Source: an uncultured Planococcus sp. (lineage in GTDB: Bacteria > Bacillota > Bacilli > Bacillales_A > Planococcaceae). From it: DNA of 64,000 nt. The stretch lies in the NCBI GenBank assembly GCA_947493585.1, contig CANLRI010000001.1, positions 1-64,000 on the forward strand, given 5' to 3'. The notes below the pieces were generated by a model. It searched no databases, was not told where the DNA came from, and worked only from the letters and a program-made list of their open reading frames with translations. The translations under genes and the position numbers were made by a program. Positions 22,504 through 30,983 of this stretch are shown one piece after another (position 1 is the stretch's first letter; each line of letters begins with the position of its first letter).

Positions 22504-22536
22504 AACCGGGTGCTTTTTTTGAGCATCCGGTTTTTT
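22504..22536 (+). terminator. Intrinsic terminator after ychF
   Basis: AACCGGGTGCT (22504-22514) pairs with AGCATCCGGTT (22522-22532) with one G-U, followed by a run of T residues. Confidence 0.85.
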
Positions 22537-22552
22537 ATGAGGAGGGAAACAA

Positions 22553-22936
22553 ATGTATTTATTCGCATATGGAACCTTGAAAAGAGGCGGCAAATACCAT
22601 TTCTATCTGGAAGAAGCGGATTTGGTGGCAGAACACGTAACGATTTCAGGAAGCTTGTACGACACAGGGCTCGGCTATCCGGCGCTCGCGTTGACGGGAG
22701 ACGATGTCATTCAGGGAGAGCTTTACGATATCCCTGACGTCTTATGGCCCGCGATCAATGACCTGGAAGATTATTCAGGAAATGCGAAAACCGATATGTA
22801 CGACCGCCTGACAATCGAAGTCGAAACCGAACGCGGCACCAAACAAGCAATTGTCTATACGGCGAAAGCGGAGCGATTGTTGAAGGAATATATCCCCGAA
22901 GGCGTATGGGACGTGGAACGGTCATTTGTGAAATAA
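22553..22936 (+). CDS. Gamma-glutamylcyclotransferase-like protein (GGCT/AIG2 fold)
   Basis: A 127-residue protein of the GGCT-like (YtfP/AIG2) family. The substrate-loop motif FAYGTLKRGG is at residues 4-13, and the likely catalytic glutamate is in NDLEDYSG. Known members convert gamma-glutamyl amines or dipeptides to 5-oxoproline, but substrates of bacterial members are mostly unproven. It has a strong ribosome-binding site (GAGGAGGG) and its own terminator, so it is likely monocistronic. Confidence 0.85.
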   Translation: MYLFAYGTLKRGGKYHFYLEEADLVAEHVTISGSLYDTGLGYPALALTGDDVIQGELYDIPDVLWPAINDLEDYSGNAKTDMYDRLTIEVETERGTKQAIVYTAKAERLLKEYIPEGVWDVERSFVK

Positions 22937-22941
22937 ACAGC

Positions 22942-22984
22942 AAAAAGAAGGCACAACAGGAAATCTGCTGTGCCTTCTTTTTTA
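22942..22984. terminator. Bidirectional terminator between convergent genes
   Basis: AAAAAGAAGGCACA (22942-22955) pairs with TGTGCCTTCTTTTT (22969 onward). A-run on one side and T-run on the other serve the GGCT-like gene (plus) and the DUF3267 gene (minus). Confidence 0.88.
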
Positions 22985-23003
22985 TTTGCACGGATCCTGC
23001 CGT

Positions 23004-23564
23004 TTATTCATCTGGCGGCGGATAGCCGGAATAGACGTGGAGGCGGGGGAGTTTCGGGTCGTCCCGTATCCACGCATCGTTCGGTTCTTTTCGCAGTTCA
23101 CGGTACATGAGGAAGTCGCCGAATGCCCCGGCCGTCAGCATGGCGCCGAGCAGGACGAGCACTTGATCGCCAAGCCAAAAGCCGATGATGGTCGGCAAAA
23201 CGGCTGTCGTCCAAAATGGCAATAGCAAGACCGCCCGCATGGCCCGGTTTTTCACGGGACGGTCGCTGGTCGCATAAGCGATGCCCAATTTTAAGTTGAG
23301 GCCGTATTGAAGTGAAGAGATGGGCACTTTTCCAAAGATGACGAAGCCGATCAAATGGAATAATTCATGCAGCACGATCAATAATGCGTAGCCGCCGAAG
23401 AAATAGAGGATGCCGAACAGCGAAAAGCCAAAAGACAAGGGCTCGCGGAACAGCTGGTAGGCGAGCGCGAAGGCGACAACGAGTACTATATTGAACCACA
23501 GCGCTTTCGGTGCGATTTCTTCTATATTCAAATCGATGACTTTATGAGGTTCCATTGGCAACAC
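23004..23564 (-). CDS. DUF3267 membrane protein with HExxH motif
   Basis: A 186-residue membrane protein of the DUF3267 family. About four hydrophobic segments are seen. The second carries HELFHLIGFVIFG, an HExxH zinc-metalloprotease-like motif inside the membrane, reminiscent of site-2 proteases. A second conserved metal ligand cannot be assigned with confidence, so activity is uncertain. The ORF can begin at GTG 23564 or ATG 23555; neither has a strong ribosome-binding site. It is the only minus-strand gene between oriC and 45 kb. Confidence 0.8.
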   Translation of the reverse strand: MLPMEPHKVIDLNIEEIAPKALWFNIVLVVAFALAYQLFREPLSFGFSLFGILYFFGGYALLIVLHELFHLIGFVIFGKVPISSLQYGLNLKLGIAYATSDRPVKNRAMRAVLLLPFWTTAVLPTIIGFWLGDQVLVLLGAMLTAGAFGDFLMYRELRKEPNDAWIRDDPKLPRLHVYSGYPPPDE

Positions 23565-23605
23565 ATCCCGAACTTTGATGCTCCCAGTATAGCCTAAATT
23601 ACAGC

Positions 23606-23634
23606 TTGCCGGAAGCCTGTGCGTATGCTACAAT
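23606..23634 (+). promoter_or_regulatory. sigma-A promoter of rpsF-ssb-rpsR
   Basis: A -35 TTGCCG (23606-23611), 17-base spacer and -10 TACAAT (23629-23634) lie about 86 bases before rpsF, leaving room for a structured leader. Confidence 0.8.
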
Positions 23635-23673
23635 ATATTGATGTGAGTAATATTTATGATTGCTTGCTCCTTG

Positions 23674-23692
23674 CCCGCTGGAAACAGCAGGG
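23674..23692 (+). promoter_or_regulatory. Candidate S6:S18 autoregulatory leader hairpin
   Basis: In the rpsF 5' leader, CCCGCTG-GAAA-CAGC-A-GGG can fold into a GAAA-capped stem with a bulged A, preceded by a C-rich CCCG. Bacterial rpsF leaders often carry an S6:S18-binding structure with a conserved CCG beside a stem. I see the hairpin directly; assignment to that motif is tentative. Confidence 0.45.
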
Positions 23693-23720
23693 CCCAAGTC
23701 CATAAGGAGGTGACAATACG

Positions 23721-24008
23721 ATGAGAGAATACGAACTAATGTACATTGTACGCCCGAACATTGAAGAGGACGCGAAGAAAGCTCTAGTTGAGCGTTTCAG
23801 CGAAATCCTGACTTCTAACGGTGCGGAAATCATCGAGTCGAAAGAATGGGGTAAACGCCGTTTGGCTTATGAAATCAATGATTTCAAAGAAGGTTTCTAC
23901 CAGATCGTGAAAGCGAACGCTGGAACTGAAGCTATCAACGAGTTTACACGTCTTGCGAACATCAATGAAGACATTATCCGCCACATCGCTGTACGCCTAG
24001 ACGTATAA
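23721..24008 (+). CDS. rpsF: 30S ribosomal protein S6
   Basis: A 95-residue S6 protein that binds the platform of the small subunit together with S18. It has [12 protein letters not shown] at the start, the [20 protein letters not shown] core and RHIAVRLDV at the end. AAGGAGGTGA precedes the start. It is first in the conserved rpsF-ssb-rpsR operon. Confidence 0.98.
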   Translation: MREYELMYIVRPNIEEDAKKALVERFSEILTSNGAEIIESKEWGKRRLAYEINDFKEGFYQIVKANAGTEAINEFTRLANINEDIIRHIAVRLDV

Positions 24009-24059
24009 GATAAGCGGAATACAGATAATACACGACTTGAAGAAGGAGGTTGAATTCTG

Positions 24060-24554
24060 ATGATCAACCGGGTTGTATTGGTCGGAAGACTGACAAAAGA
24101 TCCTGATCTTCGCTACACACCAAGCGGGGCGGCGGTGGCTCGTTTTACACTTGCTGTAAACCGGACATTCTCCAATGCGCAAGGTGAACGCGAAGCAGAT
24201 TTTATCAATTGTACCGTTTGGCGCAAGCAGGCTGAAAACACAGCGAATTTCCTCAAAAAAGGAAGTCTCGCCGGTGTCGAAGGCCGCATTCAGACTGGCA
24301 GCTACGAGGGTCAAGACGGCAAGCGCGTTTATACGACGGAAGTGGTGGCAGACAGCGTTCAATTCCTTGAACCGAAAAGCGCCGGCTCCGGATCTGGGGA
24401 TCGTTCAAACGATCGCTCGTATGGACAGCAGCCATCTTATCAACAGAACCAACCGTCTAGTCCAAGTCAGCAAAACAACACTCGTGTAGATGACGATCCG
24501 TTTTCAAGCGGAAGCGGGAAGATCGAAGTTTCGGACGACGATCTGCCGTTCTAA
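24060..24554 (+). CDS. ssb: Single-stranded DNA-binding protein SSB
   Basis: A 164-residue SSB. The N-terminal OB fold (residues 1-110) begins [27 protein letters not shown] flexible linker rich in Ser, Gln and Asn follows. The acidic tip DDDLPF recruits replication and repair proteins. An ideal AAGGAGGTT lies before the start. It sits between rpsF and rpsR, as usual in Bacilli. Confidence 0.98.
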   Translation: MINRVVLVGRLTKDPDLRYTPSGAAVARFTLAVNRTFSNAQGEREADFINCTVWRKQAENTANFLKKGSLAGVEGRIQTGSYEGQDGKRVYTTEVVADSVQFLEPKSAGSGSGDRSNDRSYGQQPSYQQNQPSSPSQQNNTRVDDDPFSSGSGKIEVSDDDLPF

Positions 24555-24607
24555 ACCAGGCGCCCATCAGCGAATAGAAAATTTGAAAACAAGGGAGGTA
24601 ATTCGAT

Positions 24608-24844
24608 ATGGCACCACGTCGCGGAGGCAAGAAGCGTAAAAAGGTTTGTTATTTCACTTCAAACAACATTACACGCATCGACTACAAAGACACTGATTTG
24701 CTTAAGAAATTCATTTCTGAGCGAGGCAAAATTTTGCCACGTCGTGTTACGGGCACAAGCGCTAAATGGCAACGTCGTTTGACAATTGCAGTTAAACGCG
24801 CTCGTATCATGGCACTTCTACCGTTCGTAGCGGAAGAAAAATAA
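24608..24844 (+). CDS. rpsR: 30S ribosomal protein S18
   Basis: A 78-residue basic protein ([38 protein letters not shown], and a C-terminal [17 protein letters not shown]) that pairs with S6 on the 30S platform. It is preceded by GGGAGGT and followed by a strong terminator that ends the operon. Confidence 0.98.
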   Translation: MAPRRGGKKRKKVCYFTSNNITRIDYKDTDLLKKFISERGKILPRRVTGTSAKWQRRLTIAVKRARIMALLPFVAEEK

Positions 24845-24852
24845 GATTGTTT

Positions 24853-24881
24853 AAAGAGGCCGGGAAACCGGCCTCTTTTTT
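24853..24881 (+). terminator. Intrinsic terminator after rpsR
   Basis: AAAGAGGCCGG (24853-24863), a GAAA loop-like segment, and CCGGCCTCTTT with six or more T residues. The 1.2-kb stretch from here to 26066 contains no credible gene, only the repeats A1, B1 and B2 and the yybS promoter region. Confidence 0.92.
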
Positions 24882-24974
24882 ATATGCTTTGGAAATGCAT
24901 TCAAGTGAGTGGAAAAGCTAAGGTGCGCTGCAAATCTTACAATTGATGCGACAGAAATGAAAAGAAGCAAGTGG

Positions 24975-25186
24975 AAAAGCTTCCGCCTTTCGACTGCGTT
25001 TCAGGGGCACGCTTTCCGGAGGGCTCGCATTGAGCCGCTTCGTCGCTGCGCTCCTGCAGGGTCTCAATTGTCTCGCTGATCCTCCCGGAGTCGGCCCCTT
25101 CCACTCCGTCTCTAGTTTTAGAGGGGATGAAAACTTCTTCTGTCCACTCAATAGAAAATGAGGAAATGCTTCATGTTTTGTAGCTC
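24975..25186 (+). repeat. Intergenic repeat A, copy 1
   Basis: About 212 bases nearly identical to 33999-34211. The core is an imperfect inverted repeat: AGGGGC (25004-25009) pairs with GCCCCT (25094-25099), with TTGAG/CTCAA near the centre. A minus-strand reading frame runs through both copies, but it has no ribosome-binding site and follows the repeat, so I do not call a gene. It is followed within 90 bases by the B repeats, in the same order as at the second locus. Confidence 0.88.
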
Positions 25187-25270
25187 AAGTTATCTATGGT
25201 CTAGAGAGGCTAGTTAGTTCTGATCCACCAACAAAGTTTTTGGCTGAAGCACCAACGTGCCAGACGCTGC

Positions 25271-25600
25271 ATCCCGGGAAGCGATTTCCCCACTAGCCGG
25301 CAATTAGCTAAAGAAGTAGATCTATCTAAACGCACCCTCATCAATGAAATCTTCAAGTCGCCCAGCGCCAAGGGTAAGCCGATGCCGAAGATAAAAAGTT
25401 TATTCAAGCATCACCTCAAACACCTTGCTCCCACATCTGCTACGCAGATGCGTCGCAAATGAAATGACTCAACTTCCTTTCCCCATTTCATTGGCTTATG
25501 GCAAGAGGCAACCCAAAGCAGGGCGGCGAATTGCAAGCTAAAGCTTAAATAGAATTCTGGAACAGTTCGACATGTAAACCCTCACTAGCTGCTCCAAACT
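25271..25600 (+). repeat. Intergenic repeat B, copy 1 (interrupted)
   Basis: It begins ATCCCGGGAAGCGATTTCCC and shares with the other copies CTAGCCGGCAA, the CGCCCAGCG stretch and, near its end, GGCTTATGGCAAGAGGC and GGGCGGCGAA. About 100 bases of unrelated sequence (roughly 25391-25491) interrupt it. Predicted stem arms: GTCGCCC (25367-25373) with GGGCGGC (25521-25527), retaining pairing through one G-U. It runs directly into copy 2. Confidence 0.82.
25391..25491. repeat. Insertion in repeat B copy 1 related to repeat C
   Basis: Within this insertion TTGCTCCCACATCTGC (25425-25440) and GCAGATGCGTCGCAAA (25444-25459) are the reverse complements of two 16-base segments of the repeat C region (49418-49433 and 49360-49375). 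Here the two segments are only three bases apart and form a hairpin. It looks like a shortened C element that entered the B repeat. The flanks of the insertion are not recognisable as target duplications. Confidence 0.6.
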
Positions 25601-25601
25601 T

Positions 25602-25848
25602 ATCCCGGGAAGCGATTTCCCCGCTAGCCGGCAACTCGTACAGAAGCAGATCTGATTAAACGAACCCGAATCAAAGAAATCTCTCAGCCGCCCAGCGTAA
25701 AGGGGTGAGCCGACGCAATAAGACAAGCGTTCTTCTTGGCTTATTGCCAAAGGCCAACCCAAAGTCGGGCGGCGAATAATAAGATGACACCCGAATAGAA
25801 TGCCGGAACAGTTCAACATGCAAATTCTCGCCATCTTCTTCGAAACTC
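25602..25848 (+). repeat. Intergenic repeat B, copy 2
   Basis: A full-length copy of about 247 bases, tandem to copy 1. Predicted elements: hairpin GGGAA...TTCCC near the start, long-range stem GCCGCCC (25687-25693) with GGGCGGC (25767-25773), and inner stem TTGGC with GCCAA. Plus-strand sequence is colinear with copies 3 and 4 at 34.3-34.7 kb. Minus-strand frames through it have no start signals and are not called. Confidence 0.88.
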
Positions 25849-26029
25849 TCCCCAATCGCACCACATTCCCACACTTTATTTCCATCTACTATTTCCATCC
25901 GCCGGCGAATCAGCGATAATGATTTTCTATAGGCGGCCAATGCCAAAGGGCAGGAAATTTTTTCTTCTCGAAACGGGGCGATAGGTGTACAGTGAGGCAA
26001 CCTCCTTTTTTGTTCGGGGGCTTGAATCA

Positions 26030-26038
26030 TGGTACAAT
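26030..26038 (+). promoter_or_regulatory. Possible extended -10 promoter of yybS-gdpP
   Basis: TGG-TACAAT gives an extended -10 (TACAAT at 26033-26038) 29 bases before yybS. The -35 region (TTGTTC) is weak. Confidence 0.4.
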
Positions 26039-26066
26039 TATACGGATGAAATAAACCCGAAAGAAG

Positions 26067-27035
26067 ATGAAAAACGCAGATATGCCTAATCAAAAGACAC
26101 GTCAGTTGACGAATGGAGCCATGATGACGGCGCTGTTTGCCGTCTTATTGGCTATTTCTGTATATGTACCGGTGCTAAGCTTGATCAGCACCTTGTTTTT
26201 GGCATTGCCGATTGCTTGGTACAGCGCCAAGTATCCGGTAAAGGCGTCGGCGCTGGTCGCAGTGGTCGGGGTCGTGTTAAGCTTTCTGATCGGCGGATTG
26301 CTGTCTTTGCCTTTGGCATTGATCCACATTCCGCTGGGGCTCATGATTGGGCTGTCGATCCATTATAAAAAAAGCAAATTGTTCATGTTCATGGGTTCGA
26401 GCATCGTGCTGCTGGTATCTTTAATGGTGCAATACGTAGCAGCGATTGCCTTTTTAGGAATTAATTTCCTGGAAGAATTCATGGTGACAATGCGCAGTTC
26501 ATATGAACAAGCGGGAACGTGGCTTGAGCGACTCGGATCGCAATCGACGCAGGAATACGAGGAGCTTGTGGCGCAATTCATGCTGACCTTTGAGACCTTG
26601 TTGCCGACGCTATTGATTTTGTCGGTATTTACGACGGTGTGGGTGCTATTGTTGATCCTGCTGCCGATTTTGAAACGGCTTGGCATCGAAGTGCCGAAAT
26701 TCCCGCCGTTCCGCGAGATGCGTTTGCCGAAAAGCGTATTGTGGTATTACTTGATTGTCATTTTGGTGTCCTTGCTGTCGGATTTTGAGCAAGGAACCAT
26801 GGCTTATTTAATTTTCGCCAATGCCTCGATGCTTCTGCAGTTCCTGCTGTTCTTGCAGGGGGTATCGTTCTATCATTTCTATATCCACCAAGAGGGCTGG
26901 CCCCGCTGGGTGATGGTTGTTGTGACGGTTCTTGCATTTCCTTTGCAGTCGTTTACGAGCATCATCGGGATTTTGGATCTCGGCTTTGATATCCGGGGCT
27001 GGATCAAGCGGGCGCACGAGTCTAAAGGAAAGTAA
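26067..27035 (+). CDS. yybS: YybS family DUF2232 membrane protein
   Basis: A 322-residue polytopic membrane protein with about eight hydrophobic segments, of the DUF2232/YybS family, whose substrate is unknown (the fold resembles ECF-type S components). It begins KNADMPNQKTRQLTNGAMMTALFAVLLAI. Gene order yybS-gdpP-rplI-dnaB is conserved in Bacilli. The stop lies 14 bases before gdpP, so they are likely co-transcribed. The start codon is not well resolved: ATG 26067 and ATG 26082 are both possible. Confidence 0.9.
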   Translation: MKNADMPNQKTRQLTNGAMMTALFAVLLAISVYVPVLSLISTLFLALPIAWYSAKYPVKASALVAVVGVVLSFLIGGLLSLPLALIHIPLGLMIGLSIHYKKSKLFMFMGSSIVLLVSLMVQYVAAIAFLGINFLEEFMVTMRSSYEQAGTWLERLGSQSTQEYEELVAQFMLTFETLLPTLLILSVFTTVWVLLLILLPILKRLGIEVPKFPPFREMRLPKSVLWYYLIVILVSLLSDFEQGTMAYLIFANASMLLQFLLFLQGVSFYHFYIHQEGWPRWVMVVVTVLAFPLQSFTSIIGILDLGFDIRGWIKRAHESKGK

Positions 27036-27049
27036 GGAGCTGAAGAGAA

Positions 27050-29026
27050 ATGTCGGCTTTTTTCAGGAAACGTAATCTAAGATATCCATTGCTGGCATTG
27101 CTGGCTCTTGGAATGGCCGCTGTCATCCTCATCTCCCTTTGGTCGGAATGGGGCGCGGGCATTTTTGCCATCCTCTACGGGGCGGCGATCACCTCGGCGT
27201 GGGTACTGGAGAAGCGCAACTATGAAGAAACCGAAAAGCATATCGAAACGCTATCCTACCGCATGAAGAAAGTCGGCGAGGAAGCATTGCTCGAGATGCC
27301 GATCGGGATTTTGCTGGTCAATGAAAACCAGCAAATCGAATGGGCGAACCCTTACATCACTTCAGCGCTCGATTACGAGACGCTGATCGGTGAATCGGTT
27401 TATAGCTTGTCGGAAGAATTTAACCAATTGGTCAAATCTGCCGAATCAAATGAAATGGTCGTGCCGCTTGGCGGGCGCAAATACCGCGTCTACTACCGTG
27501 CAGATGACCGTTTGTTCTATTTGTTCGACATTACTGAGCAAGTGGAAATTGAAACTTTGTATCATGCGGACCGGACCGTCATCGGCATCCTGTTCATCGA
27601 TAATTACGATGAATTGTCGCAAGGGATGGACGATCAGGTGCGCAGCAATTTAAATAGCCTGGTGACGTCTTTGATCAATCGATGGGGGACGGATAACGGC
27701 ATTTTTGTAAAACGTATTTCATCAGACCGCTTTATGGCGGTGTTCAATGAATCCATCTTGAAGCAATTGGAAGAAACCAAGTTCACGGTGCTCGATGACA
27801 TCCGGGAAGTAACAGCGAAAGACAATATGGCGCTGACATTGAGCATCGGAGTCGGAGCGGGTTCTGCGTCCTTGATCGAACTTGGCGCGATGGCACAGTC
27901 GGGGCTTGATTTGGTGCTTGGACGCGGCGGCGACCAGGTAGCGATCAAGCATCCGAGCGGCAAGGTCAAGTTCTATGGAGGCAAAACGAATCCGGTCGAA
28001 AAACGCACAAGAGTCCGTGCACGCGTCATTTCGCACGCGCTTCGTGATCTGATCCAAGAAAGCGATCAAGTCTTTGTCATGGGCCATAAAATGCCCGATA
28101 TGGACTCGATCGGCGCCGCGGTCGGCGTCGCGAAAATGGCGGAAATGAACCGCATCAAAGGCCGCATCGTCATTGATTTCGATGAATACGACCGCAGCGT
28201 CATGCGCTTGATGGAAGAAATCGAAAGCGATCCGGATTTGTTTGAGCGTTTCATTACCCCGGAAGAGGCATTATCGGAAATGACCGAGCATTCCCTGCTC
28301 GTCGTCGTCGATACGCATAAACCGTCGATGGTCATCGATGAACGCTTGCTCCAGCGCATGGAGCGCGTCGTCTTGATCGACCATCACAGAAGAGGCGAGG
28401 AATTCATCACCAATACGATGCTCGTCTATATGGAGCCGTACGCCTCGTCTACGGCGGAACTCGTGACCGAATTGATTGAATACCAGCCAAAACACGAGAA
28501 ATTAACGATGCTCGAAGCGACAGCAATGCTTGCCGGAATCATCGTCGACACGAAAAGCTTTACGCTGCGCACTGGCGCCAGGACCTTTGAAGCGGCATCG
28601 TACTTGCGCTCGAACGGTGCTGATACCGTGCTTGTGCAGCGATTATTGAAAGAAGACCTCGAGACGTACATTGAGCGGGCGAAAATCGTCCAAAGCGTGG
28701 AATTTGTCGGCGACGGCATTGCCATTGCAAAAGGTGAGCCAGGGCGTATCTACAGCCCCGTGCTGATCGCCCAGACGGCGGATATCCTGCTGACGATGAA
28801 AGACGTCAACGCGTCGTTTGTCATCGCAGAACGCACAGAAGGCGGCGTCGGCATCAGTGCCCGCTCGCTCGGTGAAGTCAATGTACAGGTCGTGATGGAG
28901 AATCTCGGCGGCGGTGGCCATTTGACGAATGCGGCCACGCAAATGCCGGATGCAACACTTGAAGAAGCGGTTGGGCAATTAAAGACCGTATTAACCGAAA
29001 ACTATAGAGGAGGATCTGAAGAATGA
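27050..29026 (+). CDS. gdpP: Cyclic-di-AMP phosphodiesterase GdpP
   Basis: A 658-residue membrane enzyme that hydrolyses c-di-AMP to pApA. Two N-terminal membrane helices (about residues 12-50) are followed by a PAS-like heme-binding domain, a degenerate GGDEF domain, and the catalytic DHH/DHHA1 module with [30 protein letters not shown] and the C-terminal [12 protein letters not shown]. Key metal ligands are present, so the enzyme looks active. Its stop overlaps the rplI start (ATGA). Confidence 0.96.
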   Translation: MSAFFRKRNLRYPLLALLALGMAAVILISLWSEWGAGIFAILYGAAITSAWVLEKRNYEETEKHIETLSYRMKKVGEEALLEMPIGILLVNENQQIEWANPYITSALDYETLIGESVYSLSEEFNQLVKSAESNEMVVPLGGRKYRVYYRADDRLFYLFDITEQVEIETLYHADRTVIGILFIDNYDELSQGMDDQVRSNLNSLVTSLINRWGTDNGIFVKRISSDRFMAVFNESILKQLEETKFTVLDDIREVTAKDNMALTLSIGVGAGSASLIELGAMAQSGLDLVLGRGGDQVAIKHPSGKVKFYGGKTNPVEKRTRVRARVISHALRDLIQESDQVFVMGHKMPDMDSIGAAVGVAKMAEMNRIKGRIVIDFDEYDRSVMRLMEEIESDPDLFERFITPEEALSEMTEHSLLVVVDTHKPSMVIDERLLQRMERVVLIDHHRRGEEFITNTMLVYMEPYASSTAELVTELIEYQPKHEKLTMLEATAMLAGIIVDTKSFTLRTGARTFEAASYLRSNGADTVLVQRLLKEDLETYIERAKIVQSVEFVGDGIAIAKGEPGRIYSPVLIAQTADILLTMKDVNASFVIAERTEGGVGISARSLGEVNVQVVMENLGGGGHLTNAATQMPDATLEEAVGQLKTVLTENYRGGSEE

Positions 29027-29472
29027 AAGTGATTTTCTTGAAAGACGTAAAAAATGTAGGTAAAAAAGGCGATATCAAAAACGTGGCGGACGGCTACGCG
29101 AACAACTTCCTATTGAAAAACAATTTGGCCGTGGAAGCGGACCAGGCAGCGATGAGCAAACTTGCCGGGCAGCAGAAGAAGCAAGAGAAAGAAGCGGAGC
29201 AAGAGCTTGATGAAGCGAAAGAGCTGAAAGAAAAACTTGAAGCTTTAACGATTGAACTGACAGCTAAATCCGGTGATGACGGGCGTTTGTTCGGCTCGAT
29301 CACGACCAAGCAAATAGCGAAAGAACTTGAAAAGACCCATGGCTATAAAATCGACAAGCGTAAAATGGAGCTCGACGACGCCATTCGCGCGCTCGGCTAT
29401 ACGAATGTGCCGGTGAAATTGCATCACGACGTAACCGCGACATTGCGTGTACACGTTACTGAAGAAGCGTAA
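29023..29472 (+). CDS. rplI: 50S ribosomal protein L9
   Basis: A 149-residue L9 with the N-terminal rRNA-binding domain ([30 protein letters not shown]), the long connecting helix and the C-terminal domain ([26 protein letters not shown]). The start overlaps gdpP by four bases; AGGAGG lies upstream inside gdpP. It precedes dnaB by 11 bases. Confidence 0.98.
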   Translation: MKVIFLKDVKNVGKKGDIKNVADGYANNFLLKNNLAVEADQAAMSKLAGQQKKQEKEAEQELDEAKELKEKLEALTIELTAKSGDDGRLFGSITTKQIAKELEKTHGYKIDKRKMELDDAIRALGYTNVPVKLHHDVTATLRVHVTEEA

Positions 29473-29483
29473 GGGGAATAGAT

Positions 29484-30839
29484 ATGAACGAATCGATCGA
29501 CCGCGTCCCGCCGCATAACCAGGAAGCCGAGCAATCCGTCATCGGAGCCATTTTCCTGGAGCCACAGGCACTTGTTTCCGTAGCGGAAATCGTCATGCCG
29601 GAGGATTTCTACCGCGTCGCCCATCAGAAGATTTTCCAGACGATGATCGATTTGACGGACCGCGGCAAAGCGGTGGATTTGGTCACGGTGACAGAAGAAC
29701 TATCGGTCAAGAAAGAGCTCGAAGATGTCGGCGGCTTATCGTATTTGACCGAAATCGCCAATGCGGTGCCGACAGCCGCAAACGTTGGGCATTACGCCCA
29801 TATCGTAGAAGAGAAAGCCTTATTGCGCCGCCTCATCCGAGTGGCCACCACCATCGTTGAAGACGGCTTTACGCGTGAAGACGAAGTGGAAGCCTTGCTT
29901 GCTGAAGCGGAGAAGAAAATGATGGAAGTGTCGAGCCGCAAAAATGCGGGCGACTTTATCCATATCAAAGATGTCTTGGTAAAAACGTACGACAATATCG
30001 AATTACTGCATACGCGCAAAGGCGATGTCACCGGAATTCCGACCGGTTTCCGCGATTTAGATAAAGTAACCGCGGGCTTTCAGCGCAACGATTTGATCAT
30101 CGTGGCTGCCCGCCCGTCAGTCGGTAAGACGGCATTCGCCTTGAACGTCGCGCAAAACGTGGCGACAAAAACCGAAGAGAACGTCGCTATTTTCAGTTTG
30201 GAGATGGGGGCAGAGCAGCTCGTTATGCGGATGCTCTGCGCAGAAGGCAATATCGATGCCCAAATCATGCGGACCGGTGCACTGCAAAATGAAGACTGGC
30301 GCAAGTTGACGATGGCAATGGGCAGTTTATCCAATGCCGGCATTTTCATCGACGACACGCCGGGTATCCGTGTCAATGATATCCGCGCGAAATGCCGCCG
30401 CCTCAAGCAGGAATACGGACTTGGCATGATCATGATCGATTATTTGCAGTTGATTCAAGGACCCGGCAAGGCCGGTGAAAACCGCCAGCAGGAAGTATCC
30501 GATATTTCCCGTTCCTTGAAAGGGCTGGCGCGTGAACTCGAAGTCCCCGTTATCGCCTTGTCTCAGTTATCCCGCGGGGTTGAGCAGCGGCAAGACAAAC
30601 GGCCGATGATGTCCGATTTGCGTGAATCCGGATCAATTGAGCAAGATGCCGATATCGTATCATTCTTATATCGGGAAGATTATTACGACAAAGAAACCGA
30701 AGACCAAAACATGATCGAAATCATCATCGCCAAGCAGCGGAACGGCCCAACCGGCACCGTCAAACTGGCGTTTGTGAAGGAATACAATAAATTCGTCACC
30801 ATCGATTGGGCCGACCATGAAGGCGGCGGCGATTTCTAG
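29484..30839 (+). CDS. dnaB: Replicative DNA helicase DnaB (B. subtilis DnaC)
   Basis: A 451-residue hexameric helicase that unwinds DNA at the fork. The N-terminal primase-interacting domain begins RVPPHNQEAEQSVIGAIFLEP. The RecA-like domain has Walker A ARPSVGKTAFALN, Walker B MIMIDYLQLI and the arginine-rich DNA-binding loops, with LSQLSRGVEQRQDKRPMMSDLRESG near the end. No intein is seen. The gene order with rplI upstream and purA downstream is standard for Bacilli. Confidence 0.97.
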   Translation: MNESIDRVPPHNQEAEQSVIGAIFLEPQALVSVAEIVMPEDFYRVAHQKIFQTMIDLTDRGKAVDLVTVTEELSVKKELEDVGGLSYLTEIANAVPTAANVGHYAHIVEEKALLRRLIRVATTIVEDGFTREDEVEALLAEAEKKMMEVSSRKNAGDFIHIKDVLVKTYDNIELLHTRKGDVTGIPTGFRDLDKVTAGFQRNDLIIVAARPSVGKTAFALNVAQNVATKTEENVAIFSLEMGAEQLVMRMLCAEGNIDAQIMRTGALQNEDWRKLTMAMGSLSNAGIFIDDTPGIRVNDIRAKCRRLKQEYGLGMIMIDYLQLIQGPGKAGENRQQEVSDISRSLKGLARELEVPVIALSQLSRGVEQRQDKRPMMSDLRESGSIEQDADIVSFLYREDYYDKETEDQNMIEIIIAKQRNGPTGTVKLAFVKEYNKFVTIDWADHEGGGDF

Positions 30840-30850
30840 AAAATCTATTA

Positions 30851-30897
30851 AACACGAACATTGAATGCGTACATGCATTTTTATGTTCGTGTTTTCT
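30851..30897 (+). terminator. Intrinsic terminator after dnaB
   Basis: AACACGAACAT (30851-30861) pairs with ATGTTCGTGTT (30883-30893), with ATGC/GCAT inside, followed by TTCTTT. Confidence 0.85.
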
Positions 30898-30908
30898 TTG
30901 GTTTTATA

Positions 30909-30937
30909 TTGACGGCACCGAGCTCTCTTGGTACAAT
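30909..30937 (+). promoter_or_regulatory. sigma-A promoter of purA
   Basis: A -35 TTGACG (30909-30914), 17-base spacer and -10 TACAAT (30932-30937) lie 47 bases before the start codon. Confidence 0.85.
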
Positions 30938-30983
30938 AAAGACTGTTTGAAACAGGGCGACAAGCCTAACGGAGGTGCGGACG

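Noticed and set aside
24918..25151. Minus-strand frame of 77 codons in repeat A1, with a similar frame at 33958-34245
   Set aside because: Both are translations of the A repeat, begin outside it without ribosome-binding sites, and have low-complexity Arg/Pro/Ser content. Similarity comes from the DNA repeat.
25538..25885. Minus-strand frame of 115 codons in repeat B2 and overlapping frames at 25671-26093 and 34390-34578
   Set aside because: They follow the B repeat in different frames, with no start signals. B shows plus-strand stem conservation rather than coding constraint.
24882..26066. Possible insertion sequence in the 1.2-kb gap
   Set aside because: No transposase remnant and no terminal inverted repeats; only A, B and C-type repeats are seen.
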